A stretch of 64,000 nt of DNA from Pseudarthrobacter psychrotolerans (GCF_009911795.1 NZ_CP047898.1:2728001-2792000); one strand, 5' to 3'. Counted from the first letter of the stretch, positions 50,203 to 60,927 are shown. Numbers and translations are program-made. The notes: generated by a model not told the origin, from the letters alone.

Positions 50203-50215
50203 CCATAATACGAAA
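50180..50215. promoter_or_regulatory. Paired IclR-type operator sites before the malic enzyme
   Basis: TTCC-ACTTCGC-AGAT at 50180-50194 and ATCC-ATAATAC-GAAA at 50201-50215, 21 bp apart, overlapping the promoter. Confidence 0.55.
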
Positions 50216-50266
50216 ACATTCGGTTTGAGCGTGGCCCGGACTGGGCCTGTATGAGGAGGAAATTCA

Positions 50267-51667
<1,401 letters not shown>

Positions 51668-51684
51668 AAGAAGGACTTACGAAC

Positions 51685-53295
51685 ATGGCTATTACTGTCA
51701 CTGACCGCCAGCCGGTGGACCGCGCCGAAGAGATCCTTACCCCCAAAGCCCTGGCCTTCGTCGAGGAACTGCACAAGCGCTTCGCCGGCACGCGCAACGA
51801 GCTGCTCGAGGCCCGCCAGGTCAGGCGCGACGGCGTCGCCCGCACCAGCCGCCTGGACTTCCTCCCGGAGACCCAGGAGATCCGCGACGGCGACTGGAAG
51901 GTCGCCGAGGCGCCCGCCGCGCTGCAGGACCGCCGCGTCGAGATGACCGGCCCGGCCACCCCGGCCAAGATGGCCATCAACGCCCTGAACTCCGGCGCCA
52001 AGGTCTGGCTCGCGGACCTCGAGGACGCCAGCACGCCCACGTGGGCCAACGTCATCGACGCCATCCTGAACCTGCGCGACGCCGCCACGGGCAGACTGAG
52101 TTACACCTCGCCGGAAGGCAAGGAATACAAGCTCCGCACCGACGCGCCGCTCGCCGTCGTTGTGGCCCGCCCGCGCGGCTGGCACCTGCCGGAAAAGCAC
52201 CTGCTGATCGACGGCGAACCCGCAGTGGGTGCGCTGGTTGACTTCGGCCTGCACTTCTTCCATGTGGCCAAGCAGTTGGTGCTCAACGGCCAGGGCCCGT
52301 ACTACTACCTGCCCAAGATGGAATCGCACCTTGAGGCGCGCCTCTGGAACGAGGTGTTCGTCTTCGCCCAGGACTTCCTGGGCCTTGGACAGGGCACCAT
52401 TCGCGCCACCGTTCTGATCGAGACCATCCCGGCCGCGTTCGAAATGGACGAGATCCTCTACGAACTGCGCGATCACGCCTCGGGCCTGAACGCCGGCCGC
52501 TGGGACTACCTGTTCAGCATCATCAAGTACTTCCGCGACGCCGGCGAGGAATTCGTGCTGCCGGACCGCGCTACGGTGGCCATGACCGCACCGTTTATGC
52601 GCGCCTACACCGAGCTGCTGGTCAAGACCTGCCACAAGCGCGGCGCCTTCGCCATGGGCGGCATGGCTGCCGTCATCCCCAACCGCAAGCAGCCCCAGGT
52701 CACGGCCGCGGCCTTCGACAAGGTCCGTGCCGACAAAACCCGCGAGGCAAACGACGGATTCGACGGCTCCTGGGTTGCCCACCCTGACCTGGTGTCCACG
52801 TGCCGCGAAGTGTTCGACGCCGTTCTGGGCGACCCGGAAAAGGGCGGCCGCCCCAACCAGCTGGACAAGCAGCGCCCGGAGGTCAGCGTCACGGCCGAGC
52901 AGCTGATCGACGTCGCGTCCGCCGGCGGAGACGTCACTGAGGCCGGGCTGCGCCTGAACCTCTACGTCGCTGTCGCCTACACCGGCGTGTGGATCTCCGG
53001 CAGCGGTGCCGTCGCAATCCACAACCTCATGGAAGACGCCGCGACCGCGGAGATCTCCCGCTCGCAGGTGTGGCAGCAGATCCGCAACAAGTCGGTCCTG
53101 GCGGACACGGGCAACACGGTGACCCGCGAGCTTGTCAGCCGCATCCTGGGCGAGGAAACCGAGCGCCTGCGCATCGAGTTCGGCGACCAGCAGTTCAAGG
53201 CCTACTACGAGCCGGCCGCCAAGCTGATCGAGGAGATCTGCCTGTCCGAGGACTACACGGACTTCCTCACCACGCCTGCCTACGAGTTGGTGTAA
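51685..53295 (+). CDS. aceB: Malate synthase A
   Basis: A 536-aa enzyme condensing glyoxylate with acetyl-CoA to malate. VWLADLEDASTPTW, VVVARPRGWHLPEKH, the acid-base segment LPKMESHLEARLWNEVF, ATVLIETIPAAFEMDEIL and ISGSGAVAIHNLMEDAATAE are diagnostic of the A type. It lies 17 bp after the malic enzyme gene and 2 bp before the DUF6986-type gene. It consumes the glyoxylate made from ureidoglycolate. Confidence 0.96.
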   Translation: MAITVTDRQPVDRAEEILTPKALAFVEELHKRFAGTRNELLEARQVRRDGVARTSRLDFLPETQEIRDGDWKVAEAPAALQDRRVEMTGPATPAKMAINALNSGAKVWLADLEDASTPTWANVIDAILNLRDAATGRLSYTSPEGKEYKLRTDAPLAVVVARPRGWHLPEKHLLIDGEPAVGALVDFGLHFFHVAKQLVLNGQGPYYYLPKMESHLEARLWNEVFVFAQDFLGLGQGTIRATVLIETIPAAFEMDEILYELRDHASGLNAGRWDYLFSIIKYFRDAGEEFVLPDRATVAMTAPFMRAYTELLVKTCHKRGAFAMGGMAAVIPNRKQPQVTAAAFDKVRADKTREANDGFDGSWVAHPDLVSTCREVFDAVLGDPEKGGRPNQLDKQRPEVSVTAEQLIDVASAGGDVTEAGLRLNLYVAVAYTGVWISGSGAVAIHNLMEDAATAEISRSQVWQQIRNKSVLADTGNTVTRELVSRILGEETERLRIEFGDQQFKAYYEPAAKLIEEICLSEDYTDFLTTPAYELV

Positions 53296-53297
53296 CG

Positions 53298-54566
53298 ATG
53301 GCTGCGCAGTCCCTGACCGCGGCGGACCTCGCCGCCATCGACACACAGCTGGCCGCCACTGACCAACTGCTGGAACGCAATTACCCGGGCGACGACGGCA
53401 CCCGCCAGCCCGTGCACACCGTGTACGTGCCGGCGGACCGTTTCACGCCGTCGTTCGCTGCCGAATGGGGCGAACAGGCGCTCACGACGGCGGAGGCGCA
53501 CGGCGGACTCGAGAAGCTCGGCACGCTGCTGGGCCAGGAGCCGGAGCTGGCTGCCGCCGTCGCCGCACGTGTCGGCGACAAGCTGCGGACGGAACCAATC
53601 GAGGACCTGCGCCTCGATTTCGAGGATGGCTTCGGTGACCGCGGCGATGAAGCAGAGGACGTGGCAGCGGTCTCGGCGGCCAACGCGGTGGCCGCGGCAG
53701 TTTCAGCCGGCACCGCCCCGCCGTTCATCGGCATCCGTTTCAAGTGCTTCGAGGCGCCCACCCGGGTCCGCGGCCTGAAGACACTTGACCTGTTCGTCTC
53801 CACGCTCGCGCAGGCCGGCGAACTGCCTGCCGGGCTGATCCTGACCCTGCCCAAGGTCACCACTGTGGCCCAGGTCCAGGCGATGGACTTCGCCTTGTCC
53901 CGGCTGGAGGAAGTCCACGGGCTTCCCGCCGGCCGGCTCCGCTTCGAGGTGCAGGTGGAAACGCCGCAGCTGATCCTCGGGCCGGAAGGCACCTCCCCTG
54001 TGGCGCAGTTGCCGCACGTGGTTCCGGGACGCATCAGCGCCCTGCACTACGGCACCTACGACTACTCCGCCTCGCTGCAGATCTCCGCCGAGTACCAGTC
54101 CATGGAGCACCCGGTGGCGGACTTCGCCAAGGAAGTCATGCAGCTGGCCGTCGCCGGCACCGGCATCCGGCTCTCCGACGGTTCCACGAACATCATCCCG
54201 GTGGGCGACGCCGTCGAGGATGCCTGGAAGCTGCACGGCCGTTTGGTCCGCCGCTCGCTGGAGCGGGGCTACTACCAGGGCTGGGACCTGCATGCCGCCC
54301 AGCTGCCGAGCCGTTTCGCCGCCACGTATGCGTTCTACCGCGAGGGCCTCCCGGCCGCTGCGGCACGCCTGCGCAATTACGTTGAACGTACGGAAGGCGG
54401 GGTCATGGACGAACCCGCCACCGCCCGGGCCCTGGCCGCCTTTGTCCTGCGCGGCGTCCAGTGCGGCGCAGTGGGGACCGAAGAGGTCCAGGGGCTGGCC
54501 GGCGTCGAACTTTCCCAGCTGACTGCGCTGGCGCACCCGCGGCTGGCACACTCCACTTCGAAGTAA
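53298..54566 (+). CDS. DUF6986-type HpcH/HpaI aldolase-like protein
   Basis: A 422-aa protein with an HpcH/HpaI (citrate-lyase beta-like) TIM-barrel pattern: LRLDFEDGFGDRGDEAED (metal-binding Glu/Asp), FIGIRFKCFE, LILTLPKVTTVAQV, RFEVQVETPQLIL and ISALHYGTYDYSASLQI. Members of this superfamily cleave or form C-C bonds in oxo-acids or acyl-CoA. The function of this branch is not established to my knowledge. The start is 2 bp after the malate synthase stop, and ureidoglycine aminohydrolase follows 7 bp later, so it is tightly locked into the glyoxylate/ureide operon. Confidence 0.82.
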   Translation: MAAQSLTAADLAAIDTQLAATDQLLERNYPGDDGTRQPVHTVYVPADRFTPSFAAEWGEQALTTAEAHGGLEKLGTLLGQEPELAAAVAARVGDKLRTEPIEDLRLDFEDGFGDRGDEAEDVAAVSAANAVAAAVSAGTAPPFIGIRFKCFEAPTRVRGLKTLDLFVSTLAQAGELPAGLILTLPKVTTVAQVQAMDFALSRLEEVHGLPAGRLRFEVQVETPQLILGPEGTSPVAQLPHVVPGRISALHYGTYDYSASLQISAEYQSMEHPVADFAKEVMQLAVAGTGIRLSDGSTNIIPVGDAVEDAWKLHGRLVRRSLERGYYQGWDLHAAQLPSRFAATYAFYREGLPAAAARLRNYVERTEGGVMDEPATARALAAFVLRGVQCGAVGTEEVQGLAGVELSQLTALAHPRLAHSTSK

Positions 54567-54573
54567 GGATCCA

Positions 54574-55389
54574 ATGATGGGCAAGTACTACACCCCGCAG
54601 GGCGGCCTGCCGCCGCAGACGCACCTGACCACGGAACGGGCAATCGTTACGGAGGCCTACACGGTCATCCCCAAGGGCGTGATGACCGACATCGTGACCA
54701 GCACCCTGCCTGGTTTCACCAACACGCGGTCCTGGATCATCGCCCGCCCGATCTCCGGTTTCTCCACCACCTTCTCCCAGCTGATCGTTGAGATCGGCCC
54801 CGGCGGCGGTGCCCCCAAAGCCGAATTTGAGCCCGGCGTTGAAGGCGTCGTCTTTGTCACCAAGGGCAAGGTCAATCTGACGCTCGACGGCGAACTGCAC
54901 CAGCTTGAGGAAGGCGGCTACGCCTACCTGGCCGCCGGTTCCACCTGGGGCCTGGAGAACGTCTCCGACGACATCGTCTCCTTCCAATGGATCCGCAAGG
55001 CCTACGAGCGGCTTGAGGGTTACGAGGCAAAGTCCTTCGTCACCAGTGATGCCGAGGTGGAACCCACCGCGATGCCCGATACCGACGGCGCCTGGAAGAC
55101 CACCCGCTTCACGGACTCCAGCGACCTGGCCCACGACATGCAGGTGAACATCGTGACGTTCCAGCCGGGCGGGGTTATCCCGTTCCCGGAGACCCACGTT
55201 ATGGAGCACGGCCTGTACGTCCTGGAGGGCAAGGCCATGTACCTGCTCAACAACGACTGGGTTGAGGTGGAAGCCGGCGACTTTATGTGGCTGCGCGCCT
55301 TCTGCCCGCAGGCCTGCTACGCCGGTGGTCCCGGCCAGTTCCGTTACCTGCTGTACAAGGACATGAACCGCCAGATCCGCCTGACCTAG
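54574..55389 (+). CDS. allE: (S)-ureidoglycine aminohydrolase
   Basis: A 271-aa double-cupin protein. It releases ammonia from ureidoglycine to give (S)-ureidoglycolate. The C-terminal cupin has ETHVMEHGLYVLEGKAMYLL and AFCPQACYAGG, giving the Glu-His-His-Gln manganese site expected for the family. The N-terminal cupin is structural. It is the last gene of the malic enzyme/malate synthase operon, so ureide nitrogen release and glyoxylate carbon use are co-regulated. Confidence 0.93.
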   Translation: MMGKYYTPQGGLPPQTHLTTERAIVTEAYTVIPKGVMTDIVTSTLPGFTNTRSWIIARPISGFSTTFSQLIVEIGPGGGAPKAEFEPGVEGVVFVTKGKVNLTLDGELHQLEEGGYAYLAAGSTWGLENVSDDIVSFQWIRKAYERLEGYEAKSFVTSDAEVEPTAMPDTDGAWKTTRFTDSSDLAHDMQVNIVTFQPGGVIPFPETHVMEHGLYVLEGKAMYLLNNDWVEVEAGDFMWLRAFCPQACYAGGPGQFRYLLYKDMNRQIRLT

Positions 55390-55426
55390 GCCGTCGCCCA
55401 CCGGCCGCCTCCTACCGGCTGGCCGC

Positions 55427-55501
55427 CGAAATCGCCGGAACCATGCCGGGTCGCTGCAAATTCGAATTTGCGGCGACCCGGACACGGTTCCGGCGATTTC
55501 G
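55427..55501. terminator. Nested long hairpin after the ureidoglycine operon
   Basis: Outer 16-bp perfect arms (CGAAATCGCCGGAACC at 55427-55442 and complement at 55486-55501) enclose an inner near-perfect 34-nt palindrome (55447-55480). Confidence 0.8.
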
Positions 55502-55515
55502 CGTTAACCGCCCAT

Positions 55516-55552
55516 TCCCACCCCACGGAAAATAAATTCCCACTCTGCGGGA
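55516..55552. promoter_or_regulatory. Two TTCCC-type operator sites before the hut IclR gene
   Basis: TCCC-ACCCCAC-GGAA at 55516-55530 and TCCC-ACTCTGC-GGGA at 55538-55552, 22 bp apart. Similar to but distinct from the purine sites; probably autoregulatory for the downstream IclR. Confidence 0.5.
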
Positions 55553-55596
55553 ACTTCTTAATGCCATCTGTGATTCCAGCCACTAACGTCGGTGTT

Positions 55597-56352
55597 ATGC
55601 CTACAGATTCGAACCTTTCCGTGATAGGGGAAGGCAACGCCTCGCGGATCGTCGATATCCTGCTCGAATTCGCGCGGCACCGGACTTTGACCGCAGCCCA
55701 GATCACCAAAACAACGGGCATCCCCGCCAGTGCCGTGTACCGGCACCTGGCACAGCTGGTGCAATCCGGACTGGTGGCCCAGACCAGGCGCCGCGGCCAG
55801 TACAGCGCCGGCCCGGAAACCCTGCGCCTCGCAGCCAACTTCCACCAGGAAGCAATGGTCAAGGGCCGCATCTCGGAGCAGCTACAGCTGCTCTCCGATG
55901 AGACCCGGGAACTGGCCGCCTACCTGGTGGTCCGCGGCGCGGAGGCGCTGTGCGTGGATGCCATCGAAGGCCCCCAGATGCTGCGCTGCAGCTACTCGCC
56001 CGGCCGCTCGCTCCCCCTGCTCAAGGGCGCCAGCGCAATGGCCCTGCTCGCGCACCTGGACCCCCAGGAACAGGGCAGGATCGTGGCCGGGCTCGCGCTG
56101 AGCCCGGAGGAAGCAGACAACCTGAACCACGAGCTCCAGCTCGTCCAGGGCCGCGGCTTCGGCCTCAGCTACGGGGCGGTGGATGCGGGCGTCTGGGGCG
56201 TCAGTTTCCCCGTGTTCGACGACGGCGGCCGGCTTTTAGGTGCCGTCAGCACCATGGCTCCGGCTGACCGGGCGGTCCGGCGCGAAAAGCAACTCATAGC
56301 AAGCACCCGTGACGCCGCATTGGCGCTCGGACATGGAGAAGGATCCCGATGA
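55597..56352 (+). CDS. IclR-family regulator of the hut/amino-acid uptake operon
   Basis: A 251-aa IclR regulator. The winged helix is ASRIVDILLEFARHRTLTAA and GIPASAVYRHLAQLVQSGLV; the ligand domain includes LKGASAMALLAHL and GAVDAGVWGVSFPVF. Two starts are possible, ATG 55597 (used; possibly leaderless) and ATG 55561. Its stop overlaps hutG (ATGA). A role in sensing a histidine-pathway intermediate is inferred from context. Confidence 0.87.
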   Translation: MPTDSNLSVIGEGNASRIVDILLEFARHRTLTAAQITKTTGIPASAVYRHLAQLVQSGLVAQTRRRGQYSAGPETLRLAANFHQEAMVKGRISEQLQLLSDETRELAAYLVVRGAEALCVDAIEGPQMLRCSYSPGRSLPLLKGASAMALLAHLDPQEQGRIVAGLALSPEEADNLNHELQLVQGRGFGLSYGAVDAGVWGVSFPVFDDGGRLLGAVSTMAPADRAVRREKQLIASTRDAALALGHGEGSR

Positions 56353-57299
56353 CCAACCCCACCACCCAGCACACGTGGACAGGCCGCGACGACGGCCCGG
56401 GCCCCGAACACCGGCGCTGGCACCACGCAGTAAACACGGCCCAGGCCGGCACCCCGGGGGTCGCACTCCTTGGATTCCGCAGCGATGAAGGTGTCCGCCG
56501 GAACAAAGGCCGGGTCGGCGCCGTCGACGGTCCCGCAAGCATCCGCTCCGCCCTCGCACCCATGGCGGCACCGGCAGACCTCCTGGTTCATGACCTTGGC
56601 GATACCAGCGTTGTGGACGGAAACCTCGAGGACGGCCAGGAGCGCCTCGGCGCGGCCGTCCGCCAGGCCCTGGACGCAGGCCACCTGCCTGTCATCCTGG
56701 GCGGCGGCCACGAAACCGCCTTCGGCACGTACACGGGCCTCCGCGGCAGCCAGGCCACCGATGGACGCCGGATCGGCATCATCAACCTGGACGCGCACTT
56801 CGACCTCCGCGCGGAGGCGATCCCGTCCTCGGGCACCCCGTTCCGGCAGGTGGCCGAGGCCGAGAGTGCCCTGGGCCACGGGTTCAACTACACGGTGGTG
56901 GGCATCAGCCAGCCGGGCAACACCGAAGCCCTTTTCCGGACAGCTCAGGAACTTGGCGTCAAATACCTCCTGGACGAGGAATGCACCGAGTCCAGGGCTG
57001 AGCAGGTCCGGCAGTTCGTGCAGGACTTTATCGACTCCGTGGACGTCCTTTACCTGACGATCGACCTCGACGTCCTCCCCGCGTACGTCGCTCCCGGTGT
57101 CAGCGCACCGGCGTCGTACGGGGTTCCCCTCCCTGTCGTCTTGGACGTATGCCGTCAACTGGCCCGCTCCCCCAAGCTCGCCGTCGTCGACGTCGTTGAA
57201 CTGAACCCCAGGTTCGACATCGACGCCCGCACGGCGCGCACAGCCGCACGCCTCATCCACACCATCGCCACCGAGCGATCCGGGCACCGGCATGCGTAG
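56349..57299 (+). CDS. hutG: Formimidoylglutamase
   Basis: A 316-aa arginase-superfamily enzyme that hydrolyses N-formimidoyl-glutamate to glutamate and formamide. The binuclear manganese site is formed by GGGHETAFGTY, INLDAHFDLR and LTIDLDVLP. GSGxPxR-like SSGTPFRQ distinguishes formimidoylglutamase from agmatinase. Coupled to the IclR gene upstream; an amino-acid ABC transporter follows 37 bp later. Other hut genes are not in the window. Confidence 0.9.
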   Translation: MTNPTTQHTWTGRDDGPGPEHRRWHHAVNTAQAGTPGVALLGFRSDEGVRRNKGRVGAVDGPASIRSALAPMAAPADLLVHDLGDTSVVDGNLEDGQERLGAAVRQALDAGHLPVILGGGHETAFGTYTGLRGSQATDGRRIGIINLDAHFDLRAEAIPSSGTPFRQVAEAESALGHGFNYTVVGISQPGNTEALFRTAQELGVKYLLDEECTESRAEQVRQFVQDFIDSVDVLYLTIDLDVLPAYVAPGVSAPASYGVPLPVVLDVCRQLARSPKLAVVDVVELNPRFDIDARTARTAARLIHTIATERSGHRHA

Positions 57300-57336
57300 C
57301 CGGACGTCCGCCTCCCCTCCCCAGAAACGAGCACAC

Positions 57337-58842
57337 ATGAAGAACCGATTCCCGCGATTCGGATGGGCTGCCACGACGGCCGCCCTTCTGGCCGCGTTGC
57401 TGGGGCTGGCCGCGCCGGCAGCCCAGGCCGAGACCACGCCGGCAACCCCGTCGGCCGGCAAGATGGCAGACCTGCGCTCCGGGAAAACCACCCTCAAGGT
57501 CGGCACCGACGCCTCCTTCCCGCCGTTTGAATTCACCGATGCCAACGGCACCAAGATCGGCTTCGACATCGACGTTGTGCGGGAGCTCGCGTCCAAGGCC
57601 GGGATCAAAAACGTCGAGTTTGTGCAGATGCCGTTCGGCAACATCGTCCCGGCACTGCAGGCAAACCAGATCGACGTCGGCGCTTCCGCCATCTACATCA
57701 GCCCCGAGCGCGCCAAGGTGGTGGACTTCTCCGAGATCTACTACCCCGGAGGCCTGGGCATGTTCGTATCCACGTCCAACGACACCGTCAAGTCGCTGGC
57801 CGACCTCGCCGGCAAAAAGGTTGCCGTACAGGTGGGCACCAAGTCCGTGGAGTGGCTGCGCCAGAACCAGCCCCAGGCCGAACTGGTCCAGGTCCAGACC
57901 AACGACCAGATGTTTTCCTCGGTCAAACTCGGCCAGGCCGACGCCGTGGTCACCGGGCAGCCCGGCGGCCGGTACTTCATCCACGAGCAGGGCGGCCTGA
58001 AGCAGGTCGGCGAGCGCCTGACGAATGAGAACTACGGCTTCGCGTTCCAGAAAAGTGATTCGGACATCCGCGAGGCCTTCAACACGGCACTGAAGGACAT
58101 GCAGTCATCCGGCGACTTCACCAAGGCCACCGCCAAGTGGTTCGGCGACGAAAGCAGCACCGCCACCGGGCCCACCAAGGAGCACAGCCTCTTCAACGTC
58201 TCCTCGATCACCAACTCCTGGGGCCCGCTCATGCAGGGCCTGGGAACCACGCTGCAGATCATCGCACTGTCACTGGCCCTGAGCCTGCTGTTCGGCATGC
58301 TGGGCGGCTTCGCCAAGCTCTCGCACATCCGGCCCGTCCGCTGGATCGGCAAGGTGTACGTCTCCGTGGTCCGCGGTACCCCGTTCATCGTCCAGCTGTT
58401 CTTCATCTACTTCGGCCTGCCGCAGCTGGGCATCCAGCTTTCGCCGATGGTGGCCGGCATCCTGGCGCTGGGCCTCTACAGCGGCTCGTACGTCACGGAA
58501 ATCGTCCGCGGCGCCATCCAGTCCGTGGACAAGGGCCAGATGGAAGCGGCGCGGTCCTGCGGCATGAGTTCCGCTTCCGCGCTGCGCCACGTGATCATCC
58601 CGCAGGCCTTCCTGCGCATGCTCCCGCCGCTCGGCAACGAGTTCGTCTCCCTGACCAAGAACTCCGCGCTGGTGTCCTTCGTGACCATCAGCGAACTGTT
58701 CCTGGTGGGCCAGACCATCATTTCCCGCACCTTCGATGCACTGACCGTGTACGTCTTCATCGGCCTGGTGTACTACGTCCTCACCAACATCATCGGCCTG
58801 GCCGCAAACGCAATCGAGAAGAAGATGGCGGTTTACATCTAA
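57337..58842 (+). CDS. Amino-acid ABC transporter: fused substrate-binding and permease protein
   Basis: A 501-aa fusion. Residues 1-31 form a signal peptide ([13 protein letters not shown]), 45-275 a polar-amino-acid binding domain ([19 protein letters not shown], then IGFDIDVV), and 300-500 a HisM-type permease with about five membrane segments and the EAA loop ([20 protein letters not shown]). The binding domain stays tethered to the pore. The next gene encodes the ATPase. Given hutG, histidine or a relative is the likely substrate. Confidence 0.92.
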   Translation: MKNRFPRFGWAATTAALLAALLGLAAPAAQAETTPATPSAGKMADLRSGKTTLKVGTDASFPPFEFTDANGTKIGFDIDVVRELASKAGIKNVEFVQMPFGNIVPALQANQIDVGASAIYISPERAKVVDFSEIYYPGGLGMFVSTSNDTVKSLADLAGKKVAVQVGTKSVEWLRQNQPQAELVQVQTNDQMFSSVKLGQADAVVTGQPGGRYFIHEQGGLKQVGERLTNENYGFAFQKSDSDIREAFNTALKDMQSSGDFTKATAKWFGDESSTATGPTKEHSLFNVSSITNSWGPLMQGLGTTLQIIALSLALSLLFGMLGGFAKLSHIRPVRWIGKVYVSVVRGTPFIVQLFFIYFGLPQLGIQLSPMVAGILALGLYSGSYVTEIVRGAIQSVDKGQMEAARSCGMSSASALRHVIIPQAFLRMLPPLGNEFVSLTKNSALVSFVTISELFLVGQTIISRTFDALTVYVFIGLVYYVLTNIIGLAANAIEKKMAVYI

Positions 58843-59573
58843 TGGCACTCCTGGAAACGAAAGAGATCACCAAGTCCTACGGTGACCACCACGTCCTCAA
58901 GGGCATCGACTTCACCATCGAGCCCGGCGAAGTTGTCGCCGTCATCGGCCCCAGCGGCGGCGGCAAGTCCACCTTCCTGCGCTGCCTGAACCTCCTCGAG
59001 ACGCCCACGTCCGGTCATGTGGTGTTCGACGGCGAGGACCTCCTGGCGCCCAAGGTGGACCTGGACCGCCTGCGCTCCCGCATGGGCATGGTGTTCCAGC
59101 AGTTCAACCTGTTCCCCAACATGACGGCCCTGAAGAACGTCATGCTTCCGCAGATGGACGTCCTGAAGCTCAGCAAGAAGGACGCGGAAGCACGCGCCAT
59201 GGAACTGCTCGAAAAGGTCAACATGACCCACCGGGCCCACGTCTACCCGAACCGGCTCTCCGGCGGCCAGAAGCAGCGCATCGCGATCGCCCGCGCCGTG
59301 GCCATGAACCCCAAGGTGATGCTCTTCGACGAGCCCACCAGCGCGTTGGACCCCGAAGTGGTCCATGACGTCCTGGATGTTATGGCCGGCCTCGCCGCCG
59401 ACGGCATGACCATGGTGGTGGTCACCCACGAAATGGGCTTTGCCCGCAAGGTGGCCGACCGCGTGGTGTTCATCGACGGGGGCAAGATCGCCGCCGACCT
59501 CCCGCCGGAAGAGTTCTTCTCCGAAAGCAACACTAACCCGCGCATCCGGTCGTTCCTGGAGAAGGTTCTGTAA
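58842..59573 (+). CDS. Polar amino-acid ABC transporter ATP-binding protein
   Basis: A 243-aa ABC ATPase of the GlnQ/HisP type. Walker [10 protein letters not shown] (about residues 34-42), [15 protein letters not shown], signature [15 protein letters not shown], Walker B VMLFDEP and switch VVTHEMGFA are all intact. The ATG overlaps the stop of the fused permease gene. Confidence 0.95.
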   Translation: MALLETKEITKSYGDHHVLKGIDFTIEPGEVVAVIGPSGGGKSTFLRCLNLLETPTSGHVVFDGEDLLAPKVDLDRLRSRMGMVFQQFNLFPNMTALKNVMLPQMDVLKLSKKDAEARAMELLEKVNMTHRAHVYPNRLSGGQKQRIAIARAVAMNPKVMLFDEPTSALDPEVVHDVLDVMAGLAADGMTMVVVTHEMGFARKVADRVVFIDGGKIAADLPPEEFFSESNTNPRIRSFLEKVL

Positions 59574-59622
59574 CGCCCAGGACCGTCCTCCGAACACCGC
59601 CCTTCATCTCTTGGCCAAAGGT

Positions 59623-59652
59623 GCCGACCGTATCTTTGCGGATACGGTCGGC
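59623..59652 (+). terminator. Terminator after the amino-acid transporter operon
   Basis: A perfect 12-bp stem GCCGACCGTATC / GATACGGTCGGC with loop TTTGCG, 50 bp after the ATPase stop. Confidence 0.75.
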
Positions 59653-59663
59653 GTGCCTCGCGG

Positions 59664-59873
59664 TCAGGGCTCAGTAACCGTCCGCGGTTCAGGTTCAATG
59701 GCCCACGCGGCTTCGTGCAGGACACTGGCCAGCCGCCTCTGCAAGCGAGCCAGTCGCCTGCGTGCGTGTCCGGCTGGTCGTGCCGCCACCACGGGGGCAT
59801 CCGGCAAGGCGCTCCGGCTGTCGTTGTTTATGAGGTGGACGACTGCCCAAGCCATCATCAGCGAATTATCCAT
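59664..59873 (-). CDS. Small hypothetical protein (69 aa)
   Basis: I do not recognise the family. The product MDNSLMMAWAVVHLINNDSR has a short hydrophobic start followed by an Arg-rich amphipathic region (HARRRLARLQRRLASVL) and an acidic tail. AAGAGA lies a few bases before ATG 59873. It is downstream of the aldo/keto reductase on the same strand, separated by 61 bp. Support is limited to the ribosome-binding site and composition. Confidence 0.45.
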   Translation of the reverse strand: MDNSLMMAWAVVHLINNDSRSALPDAPVVAARPAGHARRRLARLQRRLASVLHEAAWAIEPEPRTVTEP

Positions 59874-59934
59874 GGTTCTCTTCTTGTCATTTGTGGCGGC
59901 ACTGAACGTGTGCACGCGCTTGTTCGGTGGGACT

Positions 59935-60783
59935 CTACATTTGGCTGAACGCGGCGACGGCGGGATCACCGCCGGTGCGGGCGCCAGACTCCAGATCCGT
60001 GATTTCGGCCATCTCCGCCTGTGTGAGCACTACGGCCGCGGCGCCCAGGTTTTCCCGCATGCGTGCGGCATGGACCGACTTCGGGATGACGATGGTGCCC
60101 TGGTTGAGATGCCACGCGAGCACAATCTGTGCCGGTGTTGCACCGTATTTCGCGGCCAGGGTTGTCACGGCCGCGGCACCCAGGTCGGCGCCCTGTCCCA
60201 ACGGGCTGTATGCCTCCACCGCAATGCCCAGGGACCGGTTCCTGGCCGCCAGGTCCTGCTGCTGGAAGGTGGGGTGGACTTCGATCTGATTGACGGCCGG
60301 GACAATGTCCGCCGCCGGGAGGAGCGTGTCCAGGTGGTCAGCCAGGAAGTTCGAAACGCCTATCGCGCGGATCTCGTTGTTTGCGTACAGCTTTTCCATG
60401 TCCTTCCAAGCCTCAGTGAAGAGTCCCTGGGAGGGTACGGGCCAGTGGATCAGGTAGAGATCCACGTAGTCCAGGCCCAGGGCCTTGCGGCTGTTCTGGA
60501 ACGATTGGTGGGCCATACCCTGTTCGCCGTTGCGCAGCTTGGTGGTGATGAAGATTTCCCCGCGAGGTATGCCGGATGCGGCAATGGCCGCGCCGACGCC
60601 GGCCTCGTTCCGGTACGCCGCGGCCGTGTCGATGTGGCGGTAGCCGGCTTGGAGTGCGTCCTCCACAATGCGCTGGGTTTCCGCCGGCGGGACCTGGAAC
60701 ACGCCGAAGCCGAGTTGCGGGATCTGGACGCCGTTGTTGAGGGTCACGGTGGGGATGGTGGTTTCTTGTGTCTGGGACATCAT
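59935..60783 (-). CDS. Aldo/keto reductase (2,5-diketo-D-gluconate reductase-like)
   Basis: A 282-aa NADPH-dependent reductase. Asp and Tyr of the tetrad are in GYRHIDTAAAYRNE, Lys in ITTKLRN, His in LYLIHWPVP, and the cofactor loop is IPKSVHAARM. GGAAGA precedes ATG 60783. It is divergent from an MmyB-type XRE regulator; the palindrome at 60874-60890 lies between them, so it is probably the regulator's target. Confidence 0.92.
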   Translation of the reverse strand: MMSQTQETTIPTVTLNNGVQIPQLGFGVFQVPPAETQRIVEDALQAGYRHIDTAAAYRNEAGVGAAIAASGIPRGEIFITTKLRNGEQGMAHQSFQNSRKALGLDYVDLYLIHWPVPSQGLFTEAWKDMEKLYANNEIRAIGVSNFLADHLDTLLPAADIVPAVNQIEVHPTFQQQDLAARNRSLGIAVEAYSPLGQGADLGAAAVTTLAAKYGATPAQIVLAWHLNQGTIVIPKSVHAARMRENLGAAAVVLTQAEMAEITDLESGARTGGDPAVAAFSQM

Positions 60784-60873
60784 CAATTCTTCCGGTCGTG
60801 GTGGTGGGCTATGCAATCAACGCTAAGCACCGCGGGAAGCCATGTCAGCAGGTATGCCATTCCCTCCTTTTCC

Positions 60874-60890
60874 TAGGACTCGTAGTCCTA
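60874..60890. promoter_or_regulatory. Palindromic operator TAGGACT-CGT-AGTCCTA
   Basis: A perfect 7-bp inverted repeat with a 3-nt centre, midway between the divergent aldo/keto reductase and XRE genes. Its position suits control of both genes by the XRE protein. Confidence 0.7.
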
Positions 60891-60927
60891 CCTTCGTCAC
60901 TGGAAAGCGGGGACGCGGGGTTGGAGA

